Below are positions 45,352 through 55,649 of a DNA stretch of 64,000 nt, one piece after another. Position numbers and translations under genes: made by a program. Within the stretch, counting starts at the first letter, position 1. Each line of letters begins with the position of its first letter. Below the pieces are notes generated by a model, which saw nothing but the letters and a program-made list of their open reading frames with translations, did not search any database and was not told the DNA's origin. This DNA comes from Cepaea nemoralis (taxonomy: Eukaryota > Mollusca > Gastropoda > Stylommatophora > Helicidae), in contig JACEFZ010028312.1 in NCBI GenBank assembly GCA_014155875.1, forward strand, positions 124,001 through 188,000, written 5' to 3'.

Positions 45352-45556
45352 TGTTGCATATCCCTTACAGGAAGTTGTAGTCAACACCAGCATTTTTCAG
45401 CTGCTGCTTATGTACGAGGCATGTTTTATGTTCAGTAGTTTGCCACTGCGTTCTGAACGACCGGCTCACATACAACCCCCGTAAATTACCAGTGCGGCGC
45501 GAACCGCTGCTGATTCTCGCAGCTGCTGTATTCCCCACGCGGATATACGGGATTAC
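45352..45556 (-). mobile_element. SINE family A, interrupted by LTR element 2
   Basis: In reverse: GCATATCCCTTACAGG, GTTCAGTAGTTTGCCACTGC, GAACGACCGGC and the head region ACGCGGATATACGGGATTAC. The LTR element sits after ATTAC, and the sequence beyond it resumes ATTACGAAC, as expected for the SINE head. Confidence 0.8.
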
Positions 45557-47122
45557 TGTCGCTTGTTTTCCCGGGAGAGAGGTGGAATCAACAAGCACAT
45601 CTTCAAACTTATTATCTGTTGGGATTATTGACTGACTTTTGTCTACACCCCTCCCTTCTGTCTTCCCTTCCATATATCTATTTCTTTCACTCTCTCTGTT
45701 ATTCTCTCAACACATACTCAGACAACAGTTCCTTTCAACAATAAATAAAAGATTTATTAATAAAAAAAACTATGTCTGGTGTATGTATGGATATTGTCTA
45801 TGTAGTTGATAGTGTCTTTCTAATGTGGTTGCCAGATATGAACTCTGAATGTCTATCAGCGTTGTTGCTTCTCAGCCTTTCATTCTTCAAGATCACAGGA
45901 CAGCACATCAAACAGGACAGAGCTCACCCGGGATGATCCGTATGCTTGAATTGATGGTAAATCCGTGATTGAATGCAAAAAACAAAAACCGTTCACCACT
46001 GAGTCAAGGTACCGTAATAGCAGTCCCGTAAGTTTAGGAATGCCCCTGAATCTGTTTCATGACTGTAAATATCCATCATCGAAACAACCACCACATCGTC
46101 ACAGTTCTTCTATTAGTCTTATCGTAATAGCACTGTTCTTACTTGTCTATTCTTTATTCATTGTACCTATCAGCTGTCTGTAGTTTTAAGTATCCCTGCC
46201 TTGCCACAGGCTAATCTCTCTTCCCTTTCAGGGCCTTAGTGGTATATTCGGTTGAGCATACCGTGTTCTGTATTTTACTATGCTTTATCATTTATTCATC
46301 TTCAAACATGTTCATGTTTTGTTTTGTTCTAAGTAAGCACTTTAGTTGTTCAATTGGCGTATTCTTCATCTCTTCTCTGATTTCACTAGGAGAGTGGAAC
46401 CTGTGTGGAAGGATAACAAATACCGTGATAAGCATCTGCCCCTTACTCCTACTTATGCAAGTGTCCTTCTCCAGCCATAATGACAAGGCTTCCGAAGTGA
46501 ACATCCGCATAAGACATATGAATTCATCAAAGTCTAAACTATCTACTAATAGCAGGTAATGATAAAGGCAATACACGCACATCTATATTCCTATGCTACA
46601 ACTATACTATACTAATTTAATACCTTATAAACATCTATGTTCCTGGAATCGAAATAACACTAAGCGAATAACACACTCTTATCCCCTCTTTCTATCTTTA
46701 GGGACGTGTATTTCTATTCCCACTCAAGAACATATCTCCGTCAGGTCAGTTTGGAACACACACTAACTTTACACAAAGAATTGACCCTCTTTATATCGGT
46801 CATTTGTGCCGCATAGTCCTTGACATTGCTGGACCTCTCGCATTCAGACTGCATTATCATCGTTTAGTGGAAAATTCCAGCTCTGAATCTTTTCCGTTAT
46901 TCATACGTTCAGACAGCAATCTGCTATCCAATAATACTCTCCGCTTTTGTCGCAAAACCAATATTTCCACTCGGCAGTTTACCTGTCGTGTTGGCCTCAT
47001 TCTGGGTCTTGACCTAGAAACACATGCGCTTTGTCACTCCTTTGTTGTTAACCCTTCTCCTACCTGGGTATTTTGATATGTAAGTTATCAAGGAATCATT
47101 AAACTGCAGTATTTTCCATGAC
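45557..47122 (-). repeat. LTR element 2, 3' LTR
   Basis: Starts TGTCGCTTGTTTTCCCGGG and ends CAGTATTTTCCATGACA on the plus strand. Matches 50,650-52,216. A 106-codon plus-strand frame and a 96-codon minus-strand frame occur in both LTRs but show no known domain. Confidence 0.95.
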
Positions 47123-47439
47123 ATAGAGATCTCTTAAGAGATTAGACCGCGTCGAATCTTTCTCACTGTAGGTTTGATTCCCATGATCCACAACCCTAGT
47201 CTTCTTCCTCCGGAGCTGGATGTCTGGATAAAAATCCGCTCCTACATTCTCCTTACCAAGGTATTCCACTGTGAAGTCCCGTTGCCGCAACAACTTCCAT
47301 CACATCCACCGTGCGTTGAGCTTCTGCGAAGTAGCTATTAACATCACGTGTTGATGATATGATTGGATCCTCACATGGCTCATCTCATTATCCAGTAGGC
47401 GCTCTAATTGACACCCTACTATACTACTAACGACTGAAA
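47123..47439 (-). pseudogene. LTR element 2: RNase H-like tail out of order
   Basis: The minus-strand frame from 47,293 begins LRQRDFTVEYLGKENVGAD, which closely resembles the end of a gypsy RNase H domain (an LRxxDFxVEYxxGKxNxxAD pattern). In intact elements this lies before integrase; here it lies after the integrase segment and just inside the 3' LTR. That order points to rearrangement within the element. Confidence 0.6.
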
Positions 47440-48609
47440 CTAGTGTTGGCTCCTCGCTCCTGTACGTCTGGTCGACCTACTTTCGACTTGCGTCAGCGAC
47501 GGCTCACAATACAGACGGATTGTCCCATCCTGATTGTAACACTGCTTCCATGTCCTCTTGGTTTCCCCCGGTTTTTCCTCTGGGGATGTTCCGCCTCGTC
47601 CTCGTCGGACCGAGTCGTCTTTCCCAAACCTCCTGGGCTTTTGCTTCCAGGACCATCTTGGGCGATGTTGTATCTGGTCAGCCAATCTTTGGTTGGAGTC
47701 CTGGGTAATTCTCGCTTTTCCCGACGTTACCCACCCCTTCTGAACTTGGTTACCGGTGAAACTTTCACTCTTGTCCTTTCCCTGACTTGTGATTTCCCTC
47801 CTCCTGTCGTTGGGTAAATCTGACCTATCACGTACTGTCCCATAGGCCCTCCTATGTTGTACTGGCGATCTCTGGTCTTCGTCTGGACTGGTAACCTTTG
47901 TCCCAATGGCTGCCATCACCATAAAGTGCGAAGCTTTGCTCCCGGATCTCTCTTCATATTTCCTAATGAGATGTCTAGGGAGATTTTTCTTCTCTTCCCC
48001 GATCCGTATTTTGTAGATGTTCTTGGACACCACCTTTTCCACAGGATAAGGTCCTTTCCATCCTACTTGGAGTATATTGGTCTCTGCTGGACCCCACACT
48101 TCCACTTTGTCTTCCACTTTAAGAGCTAGTTTCCTCTTAATTCGCTTGTTGGGTGGTGCTCTCTGGCACTCCGAACAAGACTTCACCCACCGGCGTACAT
48201 CTCCGGTCATTCCTGGCCAGCAATAATGGCCGGATATTTGCTGCAAGGTCTCTCTGACACCCATATGTCGATTCTCGCCTATGATGTGTCCACTCTGAAG
48301 AATGTGAGGACGGTGGGTCTCTGGAACCACCCACTGCTCATGCAGGTTATCTCCCCTCCCAGCTCTCCGATAGAGTAGTTGATTCTTCAGAAAGTACTGT
48401 CCCCGTTCTGGTGGCTCAGCACTTCTTTGCAGCTTCCTGTAGCAAGGATGCAACGTAGTATCCTTCCTCTGGGCAGTATGCAATTCTCCTATCTCTGAGT
48501 TGTCGCATAGTGTCTCTGCCTCTTTTTCCTTCCCTTGAGATCCACTGACTACTGTTCCCTTGTGGGCTTGGCTGTTTGGGCATCCCCAAAAAGACATATT
48601 TCGTGCCAA
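47440..48609 (-). pseudogene. LTR element 2: integrase zinc-binding and C-terminal domains, no catalytic core
   Basis: A 389-codon frame in the same phase as gag. After a linker (ELHTAQRKDTTLHPCYRKL) it has the integrase HHCC region: HILQSGHI, then HYCWPGMTGDVRRW, then CSECQRAPP. Directly after comes a C-terminal GPY/F-type module (VGWKGPYPVEKVVSKNIYKI). In full integrases a DDE catalytic core of over 150 residues separates these two. Its absence, together with the absent RT, makes a functional integrase impossible. It overlaps the protease frame by about 190 bp in a different phase. Confidence 0.8.
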
Positions 48610-49192
48610 TGATCATTGGAAATAAGGAGTCAGATAATACAGCAGCTGGAATAATGCCCGTGACGTACCTGGATTTAATCTCCACCTTGGCGATTGGCAG
48701 CGTCATGGTAACAGCACTCCTCATTGCCGGCTGTATTTCTATGGTCTCCCCTGTAAGTTGGTCTGGGCTTACTAAGCTGGCGTCCACCACCGCTTCCCCA
48801 TCCAAACCGGTATCGTAGAGACAAACAACCTGCTGGCCATTGACTTCAATAAGTTCAACCACAGGTGGTCTCTCTTGGTCCTGAGTGTCTTTCATCTCCT
48901 TGACCGTTTCCTTGCCTTCCTCTTTTGATTCCTCGAGGTTGGTTATGCAATTGGCGTGTTTGGCCTTGCATCTGCAGTCCACAGTATTATGTGTTGTCGA
49001 CTGGCAGTGAGTGCACTCTGTTCCTTTCCTAGGTTTCCGTGTGTCCTTTTTGTTCCTTTCTCCTTCGCCGACCTCAGCCTTGTCTGTGATCACCGATGTA
49101 GGAATCACCTTGCATGCTGCGAAGTAAGAACTTTTAGGTTTCGATCTGCAGTCTTTGTGTTGTGGGAGGCCGCCTTGCAAAATGAACACCAC
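48416..49192 (-). pseudogene. LTR element 2: zinc knuckle and aspartic protease
   Basis: A 258-codon frame in a different phase from gag, with no proper start of its own. It encodes a complete CCHC knuckle (CTHCQSTTHNTVDC, CX2CX4HX4C). A retropepsin-like domain follows, with active-site DTG in VVCLYDTGLDGE and the closing MIIGTKY. It continues past the protease into a frame without known features. Production from gag would need a frameshift, or the phase change is simply a mutation. Confidence 0.75.
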
Positions 49193-50169
49193 CTCTCAGA
49201 CCATTGTCGCTTCGCTTGAGAATTCGAGGTGCTCTGGTTTCCTACCTTCACCTTCTCTGAACTCTCCTCTGTGTGCTTTATATAAGGTTCCCCTTTTTCT
49301 CCTTCCCAGTTTTTAGGTTTCTTTTTCTCTGTTTTCTCCTGACCTTTGGATTGTGTACTTAGTTCCTCCGTTTCACCATGTACTTCCACGAATCGTTCCG
49401 CCAGCTTATTCACCACATCAATCCGTTCCGCCCCTTGTTCTCCCAAGAAGGTTCTGAGAGGTTTCGACATTTGCTTTCGCATTTGGTCTACCACCATCAT
49501 CTCTTCGAGACTCTCATAATCCCTCTGGAATTCTGCCAAGTCCATCCATTTCTGTAGATAGGATTTCAGCCTCAGACTGTAGGCGGCGAATAGTTCTCCC
49601 GGCTCTCGTCTAGACGATCTAAACTTCTTCCTATACGTTTGTGCGGTGATGTCATAATGCTTCATCAAAGCTGCTTTTAATTCCTGGTAATTATTTTCCT
49701 GTCCTGGTGGTAAGCGTGTGTACACGTCAAATCCCGAACCGATTAAACCCTGGGATAGTTTAAGAGCCCATCTGCTCCGATCCAGCCCCATAGCGACTGA
49801 CATTGCTTCGAAACGAGATGCGTACTGGTCAAAGCGTTCCTTAGACTGATCGTAGACAGCTAAGGGAAACTTCATGGCATGGTAACCATGTCCACTCATA
49901 TGGGTTGCACCAGGTGACGAAGAATTTCCTTCCACTCCATCTATTTCTCCCTTAGTTTGTGTCTTGAGCTCCAGTTCTCGCATGCGGTATTCATGTTCCC
50001 TTATCTTGTGGGCTTCTTCTGCTTCCAACTGGGTCTTCCGCTCCTCCCTTTCCGCTTGACGAAGTTCTCGCTCTCTTTCTTGTATGTAATCCGTTAGCTC
50101 GGAACCAGCTAAACCAATTGCCTCCCCGTTGGCCCTCAGTTCGGCTGTAGTTACTTTAGGAGTTGCCAT
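49105..50169 (-). CDS. LTR element 2 gag (SCAN-like capsid)
   Basis: A 354-codon gag starting MATPKVTTAEL. Residues about 25-80 are a charged coiled coil. Residues about 98-265 form a capsid-like domain (FPLAVYDQSKERFDQYASRFE, then LKLSQGLIGSGF, then TAQTYRKKFRSSR), related in pattern to LTR element 1 gag. It reaches a first zinc knuckle (WCSFCKAASHN), but the last cysteine is not in this frame. The next phase supplies DC at that place, so a frameshift near 49,155 splits the knuckle. Confidence 0.8.
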   Translation of the reverse strand: MATPKVTTAELRANGEAIGLAGSELTDYIQERERELRQAEREERKTQLEAEEAHKIREHEYRMRELELKTQTKGEIDGVEGNSSSPGATHMSGHGYHAMKFPLAVYDQSKERFDQYASRFEAMSVAMGLDRSRWALKLSQGLIGSGFDVYTRLPPGQENNYQELKAALMKHYDITAQTYRKKFRSSRREPGELFAAYSLRLKSYLQKWMDLAEFQRDYESLEEMMVVDQMRKQMSKPLRTFLGEQGAERIDVVNKLAERFVEVHGETEELSTQSKGQEKTEKKKPKNWEGEKGEPYIKHTEESSEKVKVGNQSTSNSQAKRQWSERWCSFCKAASHNTKTADRNLKVLTSQHAR

Positions 50170-50649
50170 AGTTACAGCAGATAAGTCAGCACGTTGAGTA
50201 AAGACACCTCAAAGCAGTAAAGAATACTCACTATAAACCGATAATCTACCTAGAACCTATATCATTTATCTATATCTATTACTTATTATAAATCTCCAAC
50301 ACCACACAGTACATCACAACCACTCTCTCATCCACAAGAGGAGATATAGGATAAAGACTTATGTAGACGTGTGACCGTGTGACTAGGTATGTAATGTCTT
50401 ACCACCTATCCACATTCACTCTGTCTGGAACTTTCTCACTGCAAAGTCACCAGCATTAATGAAATGTTTCTACCATAAATGTAATGGCACCATATATCCA
50501 ATGGACGTCCTTCCATTAAAAGTCATCAATGTATACTTCTTTTATTCCAATCAGTATGTCCCAACATGCATGTACTCCGCTATGCCTGTGCCAATATGCA
50601 GGTCATATGGGTATAATGTATGTACGTATCCCGCTCGCTCCACCAATTA
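50170..50649 (-). promoter_or_regulatory. LTR element 2 leader with primer-binding site
   Basis: On the minus strand, TGGTGGAGCGAGCGGGA (50,645 down to 50,629) lies four bases from the 5' LTR. It begins with TGG as expected for pairing to the CCA end of a tRNA primer. The other 450 bp or so before gag is non-coding. Confidence 0.65.
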
Positions 50650-52216
50650 TGTCGCTTGTTTTCCCGGGAGAGAGTTGGAATCAACAAGCACATCTTCAAA
50701 CTTATTATCTGTTGGGATTATTGACTGACTTTTGTCTACACCCCTCCCTTCTGTCTTCCCTTCCATATATCTATTTCTTTCACTCTCTCTGTTATTCTCT
50801 CAACACATACTCAGACAACAGTTCCTTTCAACAATAAATAAAAGATTTATTAATAAAAAAACTATGTCTGGTGTATGTATGGATATTGTCTATGTAGTTT
50901 GATAGTGTCTTCTAATGTGGTTGCCAGATATGAACTCTGAATGTCTATCAGCGTTGTTGCTTCTCAGCCCTTTCATTCTTCAAGATCACAGGACAGCACA
51001 TCAAACAGGACAGAGCTCACCCGGGATGATCCGTATGCTTGAATCTGATGGTAAATCCGTGATTGAATGCAAAAAACAAAAACCGTTCACCACTGAGTCA
51101 AGGTACCGTAATAACAGTCCCGTAAGTTTAGGAATGCCCCTGAATCTGTTTCATGACTGTAAATATCCATCATCGAAACAACCACCACATCGTCACAGTT
51201 CTTCTATTAGTCTTATCGTAATAGTACTGTTCTTACTTGTCTATTCTTTCTTCATTGTACCTATCAGCTGTCTGTAGTTTTAAGTATCCCTGCCTTGCCA
51301 CAGGTTAATCTCTCTTCCCTTTCAGGGCCTTAGTGGTATATTCGGTTGAGCATACCGTGTTCTGTATTTTACTATGCTTTATCATTTATTCATCTTCAAA
51401 CATGTCCATGTTTGGTTTTGTTCTAAGTAAGTACTTTAGTTGTTCAATTGGAGTATTCTTCATCTCTTCTCTGATTTCACTAGGAGAGTGGAACCTGTGT
51501 GGAAGGATAACAAATACCGTGATAAGCATCTGCCCCTTACTCCTACTTATGCAAGTGTCCTTCTCCAGCCATAATGACAAGGCTTCCGAAGTGAACATCC
51601 GCATAAGACATATGAATTCATCAAAGTCTAAACTATCTACTAATAGCAGGTAATGATAAAGGCAATACACGCACATCTATATTCCTATGCTACAACTATA
51701 CTATACTAATTTAATACCTTATAAACATCTATGTTCCTGGAATCGAAATAACACTAAGCGAATAACACACTCTTATCCCCTCTTTCTATCTTTAGGGACG
51801 TGTATTTCTATTCCCACTCAAGAACATATCTCCTTCAGGTCAGTTTGGAACACACACTAACTTTACACAAAGAATTGACCCTCTTTATATCGGTCATTTC
51901 TGCCGCATAGTCCTTGACATTGCTGGACCCTCGCATCCCGACTGCATTATCATCGTTTAGTGGAAAATTCCAGCTCTGAATCTTTTCCGTTATTCATACG
52001 TTCAGACAGCAATCTGCTATCCAATAATACTCTCCGCTTTTGTCGCAAAACCAATATTTCCACTCGGCAGTTTACCTGTCGTGTTGGCCTCATTCTGGGT
52101 CTTGACCTAGAAACACATGCGCTTTGTCACTCCTTTGTTGTTAACCCTTCTCCTACCTGGGTATTTTGATATGTAAGTTATCAAGGAATCATTAAACTGC
52201 AGTATTTTCCATGACA
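50650..52216 (-). repeat. LTR element 2, 5' LTR
   Basis: Upstream LTR relative to gag; same ends as the partner LTR. Differences include single-base indels near the A-run and around the GGACCTCTCGCATT segment. Confidence 0.95.
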
Positions 52217-52395
52217 ATTACGAACAATGTGGTTACTAGATAACATAAAAATGGAACGCTATATGAAGTCTGGTATGTTCTCTGGTCTCGACTTCTTTCT
52301 TCTACCCAAAATGAGCGCCGTACAATACTTGTGAATTTGTTTATAGGCTTTCTTATTGTAGCCTCAACGTGTTCCAACTGATATTTTCTCTAATA
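52217..52395. other. SINE A remainder and unassigned sequence
   Basis: The first few bases (ATTACGAAC) continue the interrupted SINE A. The remainder to the MITE is unassigned. Confidence 0.5.
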
Positions 52396-52458
52396 CAGTG
52401 GTTCTCAACCGGTAGGGAATTCCCCCCCCCCCCGGGGGAATTTTTAGGTTTCCAGGGT

Positions 52459-52494
<36 letters not shown>

Positions 52495-52860
52495 GATTAT
52501 TTCAAGATCGCGTTAATACAAGAACCGATTACTTGATATTGTTTTTCCCTTCATACTGGTACGGTTCTGTACGTCTCACCCTTCTAAAAAGACCCACAAA
52601 TCATGTTTAATGTGAACGTCTAGACTTGTTTCAGAATGTGCATTAAATTTAGCTTCCATTATTACGTATACTGTGTAGGGGTGGGGGCGGGATTTTTAGG
52701 TAGGAAATACGAAAGGGGGGAATGACGTTCTGAAAATATGGTGAAAAGGGGGGGGGGGCACGGGCCAAATTTTTAGGTAGGAAATACAAAAGAAGGGGGG
52801 GAGGACGTTCTGAAAATATGGTCAAGGGGGGCACGGGCCAAAAAAGGTTGAGAACCACTG
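52396..52860. mobile_element. hAT-type MITE with poly(G), copy 1
   Basis: Ends CAGTGGTTCTCAACC and GGTTGAGAACCACTG are perfect inverted repeats, bordered by CTCTAATA on both sides (52,388-52,395; 52,861-52,868). Inside are a CCCCGGGG foldback, a poly(G) run of about 32 bases, and a roughly 90-bp segment (GGATTTTTAGGTAGGAAATA to CTGAAAATATGGT) repeated in tandem. Non-coding, so transposase was supplied from elsewhere. Confidence 0.9.
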
Positions 52861-52879
52861 CTCTAATAGATATAACCTA

Positions 52880-53200
52880 GACATGACATAGACACGACAG
52901 AGACATAACTTAGACACGACATAGACATGACATGGACACGACATAGTTACGACATAGATACGACATAGACATGGCATAGACACGACATAGACATGACATA
53001 GACATGACATAGACATGACATAGACATGACATAGACATGACATGGACATGACATAGACACGACATAGATACGACATAGGCACGACATAGACATGACATAG
53101 ACATGAATTAGACTCGACATAAACATGACAAAGTGATGACTTAGACACGACATAGATAGGACATAGACGTGACATAGATGTGACATAGACATGGGATAGA
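52880..53200. repeat. (GACATA)-type short tandem repeat
   Basis: GACATAGACA-type 6- and 12-bp units with ACACGA and ACATGA alternation, about 320 bp, ageing at its right end. Confidence 0.9.
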
Positions 53201-53225
53201 CTTTTAATAGTAAGAAGTTATTTAA

Positions 53226-53400
53226 TTAGTCGCGGTTCCAACTTCATGGCAACGGGTCGTCCCGATTAAGCTCCATTCCTGTGCCAGTGAATATCACACA
53301 GAATGCTCCTCACTGCCCAATGTGAAAAGTGGAAAAGACAGGAGTCTCGGCAAGCCAAGAGCCCGCACAAGTACACTGTGCATAAAGCCGCCGCCAGAAT
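53226..53400 (-). mobile_element. SINE-like family H, minus-strand copy
   Basis: In reverse matches 55,443-55,612: AGTCGCGGTTCCAACTTCAT, TGCCAGTGAATATCACACA and GGAGTCTCGGCAAGCCAAG. No coding. Confidence 0.75.
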
Positions 53401-53465
53401 GCCAACACAAAAGTCCTCCGCGAAAAATACAGTTCATCGTCGCTGGAATCGGCAGTCACCAGAAA

Positions 53466-53612
53466 GACTTCATTGGCCCTGGTTTTATCCCATATGACTC
53501 GGTCTTTTTCCGCACAAAGCGTCGCACAAAGCACGAACTCCGTAACTCCAGCGACGACTCCCAGGAGTCTTCTGAAAAATGCACACGTGAACCGAAAAGG
53601 CAAATCAGTCAA
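53466..53612 (-). mobile_element. SINE family B, partial minus-strand copy
   Basis: GGTTTTATCCCATATGACTC, GCGTCGCACAAAGCACGAAC and CAGGAGTCTTCTGAAAAATG are clear. The head with its promoter boxes is missing. Confidence 0.8.
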
Positions 53613-53764
53613 TTCAGCAATAGCCGGCCGCCATCGTTCCGAACAAGCAGTTCACGCTACAAACAACCGCGGACAGATGCAAAAGCATTTCATGGGAAAT
53701 TCACAGCTCACAGTGACGCGCCCCGCACCCATGCACTACCAGACCACTTAAAAAAGTCGCTTAA
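53613..53764. other. No feature recognised
   Basis: Short spacer between two SINE B copies. Confidence 0.3.
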
Positions 53765-53993
53765 TAGTCGACAAGGTCGACTTCATCGCACCGGGTTTTA
53801 TCCCATATGGCTCAGTCTCTTTTCGCAGCGTGGAAAGCGTCACACAAAGCACGAACTCCGTAGCTTTTAGCGACGACCCACAGGAGTCTCCGAAACATTT
53901 AACTCATAAACCGAAGGGTGCGGCCCGGAATCGAACCCACAACCTTCGGTGCACGAGTCAAACGGCTTGGCCACTTCGCCACAGAGACTCCCG
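53765..53993 (-). mobile_element. SINE family B, full-length minus-strand copy
   Basis: GGTCGACTTCATCGCACCGG through GCGTCACACAAAGCACGAAC to CCCGGAATCGAACCCACAAC and CGGCTTGGCCACTTCGCCAC. Confidence 0.9.
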
Positions 53994-54334
53994 CACCAGT
54001 CCAACATGAGGGAATTGTGAATGCAAACCGAAGTCACTAGCGTAAACACTCCAGAGGTCTTAACGGTTAAATTGCATATCCGTTATGTTGGGGACCGGAC
54101 TAAATTGTAAGAAGTGACTATAATATGTTGCCTGCGTATCTCCGGTCCCCAAAAGTGAAAGTAAAGAATGGTAACTCTGTAGCCTTCTGTACATGTCGTA
54201 ATAGGCCACTAAGGAGGGTTGACGTGAGGCTGGCCACTTCATACTGTAGAAATCGCTATTCAACATCAAACCCACCATGAAATGGTCTACCACGAGCTTG
54301 GCAAGGAATGGTTTTGTTTTTACCACACAGCGAT
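53994..54334. other. No gene; inverted repeat present
   Basis: TTGGGGACCGGA (54,088-54,099) and TCCGGTCCCCAA (54,141-54,152) form a perfect 12-bp inverted repeat. Otherwise unassigned. Confidence 0.5.
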
Positions 54335-54425
54335 TTAAAGGGAGAAAGAAGATCAAGAAGAAGAGGAAGAAGGAGGAGGGTGAGGAGGAGGAGGAGGTCG
54401 GAGAAAGGAAGAAAAGGAAAAGTTG
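54335..54425. repeat. GA-rich purine tract
   Basis: AGAAGAAGAGG-type sequence on the plus strand. The arginine-rich frame is compositional. Confidence 0.85.
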
Positions 54426-54599
54426 TGTCTATGTATGAGTGCTTACGCATAAGAGTGATGACCTATTTCTTCGTGCACTCAGGCCTACAAAATGTGATGG
54501 TCTTAGCACATTACTAACCCATAGTAGAGTTCTGCTTCGGGACTGTTTTGTTAAATCAACAAATACAGCCAGTCAATTAATTGTTCGTGCAGAGGCTCG

Positions 54600-54656
54600 T
54601 CATCGTTACCAGCATCATCATTAACTTCATCATTACCACTATCAACACCATTAAGA

Positions 54657-54694
<38 letters not shown>

Positions 54695-55095
54695 CCACCA
54701 TTAACGTTATCATCATGACGATCACCATCATCATCACCATCGTTAACGTCATTATCACCATCACCATCATTAACGTTATAATCACGACCATTAACATCAT
54801 CATCCCATAATTAATGTCATCATCAACATCACCAGCATTAACATCATCATCATCACCACCATCATCATCACTATCATTGACGTCATCATTGACATTACCA
54901 TGACCATCATGAACGTCGTTATCATCATTATTACCATCATCATCACCATCGCCATTATTAAGGTCATCATAATCATCACCATCATTAACGTGATCATTAT
55001 CATCACATCATCATCATCATCATCATCATCGTTACCATCACAACCATTAACGTCATAATCACCATCATTACCATCTCCAACGTTATCATCAAGAT
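54600..55095. repeat. (ATC)n-rich array
   Basis: CATCATCATC tracts with CATTAACGT interruptions, similar in type to 43.7-44.2 kb. Confidence 0.9.
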
Positions 55096-55198
55096 GATGT
55101 TTATGAATGGATTCCCTTCCGATGTATATCAGTAAAACAAACAAATATAGTTACACATGGAATTCACATACAATAGATTACACGATTTATTGCCTGAC

Positions 55199-55416
55199 TG
55201 GCCGAGTGGCTAGAACGCCGGACTCTCCTTCGGGAGACCCGGGTTCGATCCCTCGGTAAGGTGCGGGATTTTTTTTCTGTTGGGGGAAAAAAGAAAATCC
55301 TAACCTGCACAGTTCGTGGCGACTGCACTAGCCAGGCGGCCTTTATTCCTCAGGTTGAAAGACCCCTATGCCATACACCGCAAGGTATTAATTATATTGG
55401 CAGTAGATGACAGTTA
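55199..55416 (+). mobile_element. tRNA-derived SINE with strong Pol III boxes
   Basis: Starts TGGCCGAGTGGCTAG (A box) and has CCCGGGTTCGATCCC (B box). The duplication TTATTGCCTGAC flanks it (55,187-55,198; 55,417-55,428). The paralogous sequence at 15.78 kb lacks it. The acceptor arms do not pair, so it is not a working tRNA. Confidence 0.9.
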
Positions 55417-55442
55417 TTATTGCCTGACATACTTCGCTGCAT

Positions 55443-55612
55443 TGTGCACTGTGTATCCGTGCGGGCTGTTGGCTTGCCGAGACTCCTGTCCTTTCCACTT
55501 TTCACAATGGGCAGTGAGGAGCATTTTGTGTGATATTCACTGGCACAGTAATGGAGCATAGTGAGGATGACCCGTTGCCGTGAAGTTGGAACCGCGACTA
55601 ACTAACTAACTA
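55443..55612 (+). mobile_element. SINE-like family H, plus-strand copy
   Basis: Flanked by ACTTCGCTGCAT (55,431-55,442; 55,613-55,624), with a tetramer tail of AACT units. Also absent from the paralogous site at 15.8 kb. Confidence 0.9.
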
Positions 55613-55649
55613 ACTTCGCTGCATCTCGCCAGGTGCATACTGCAGTTAT

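Larger units (their letters stand above)
45557..52216 (-). mobile_element. LTR retrotransposon 2 (Ty3/gypsy type), non-autonomous
   Basis: A 6.66-kb insertion with LTRs of about 1,566 bp and a 5-bp duplication ATTAC (45,552-45,556 and 52,217-52,221). Minus-strand coding runs gag, zinc knuckles and protease, then the integrase zinc-binding domain and C-terminal GPY/F-like region. RT, most of RNase H and the DDE core are missing. A primer-binding site is adjacent to the 5' LTR. By eye the LTRs differ at about 20 sites, a little over 1 percent, so it is older than LTR element 1 but still young. Confidence 0.9.

Noticed and set aside
46239..46582. Conserved 106- and 96-codon frames in both LTRs of element 2 as an accessory gene
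   Set aside because: They are duplicated only because the LTR is duplicated. No known domain is present, and the plus-strand one is antisense to the element.
55199..55275. Genuine tRNA gene
   Set aside because: A and B boxes are good, but the acceptor arms do not pair and the element has a 218-bp SINE body with a target duplication.
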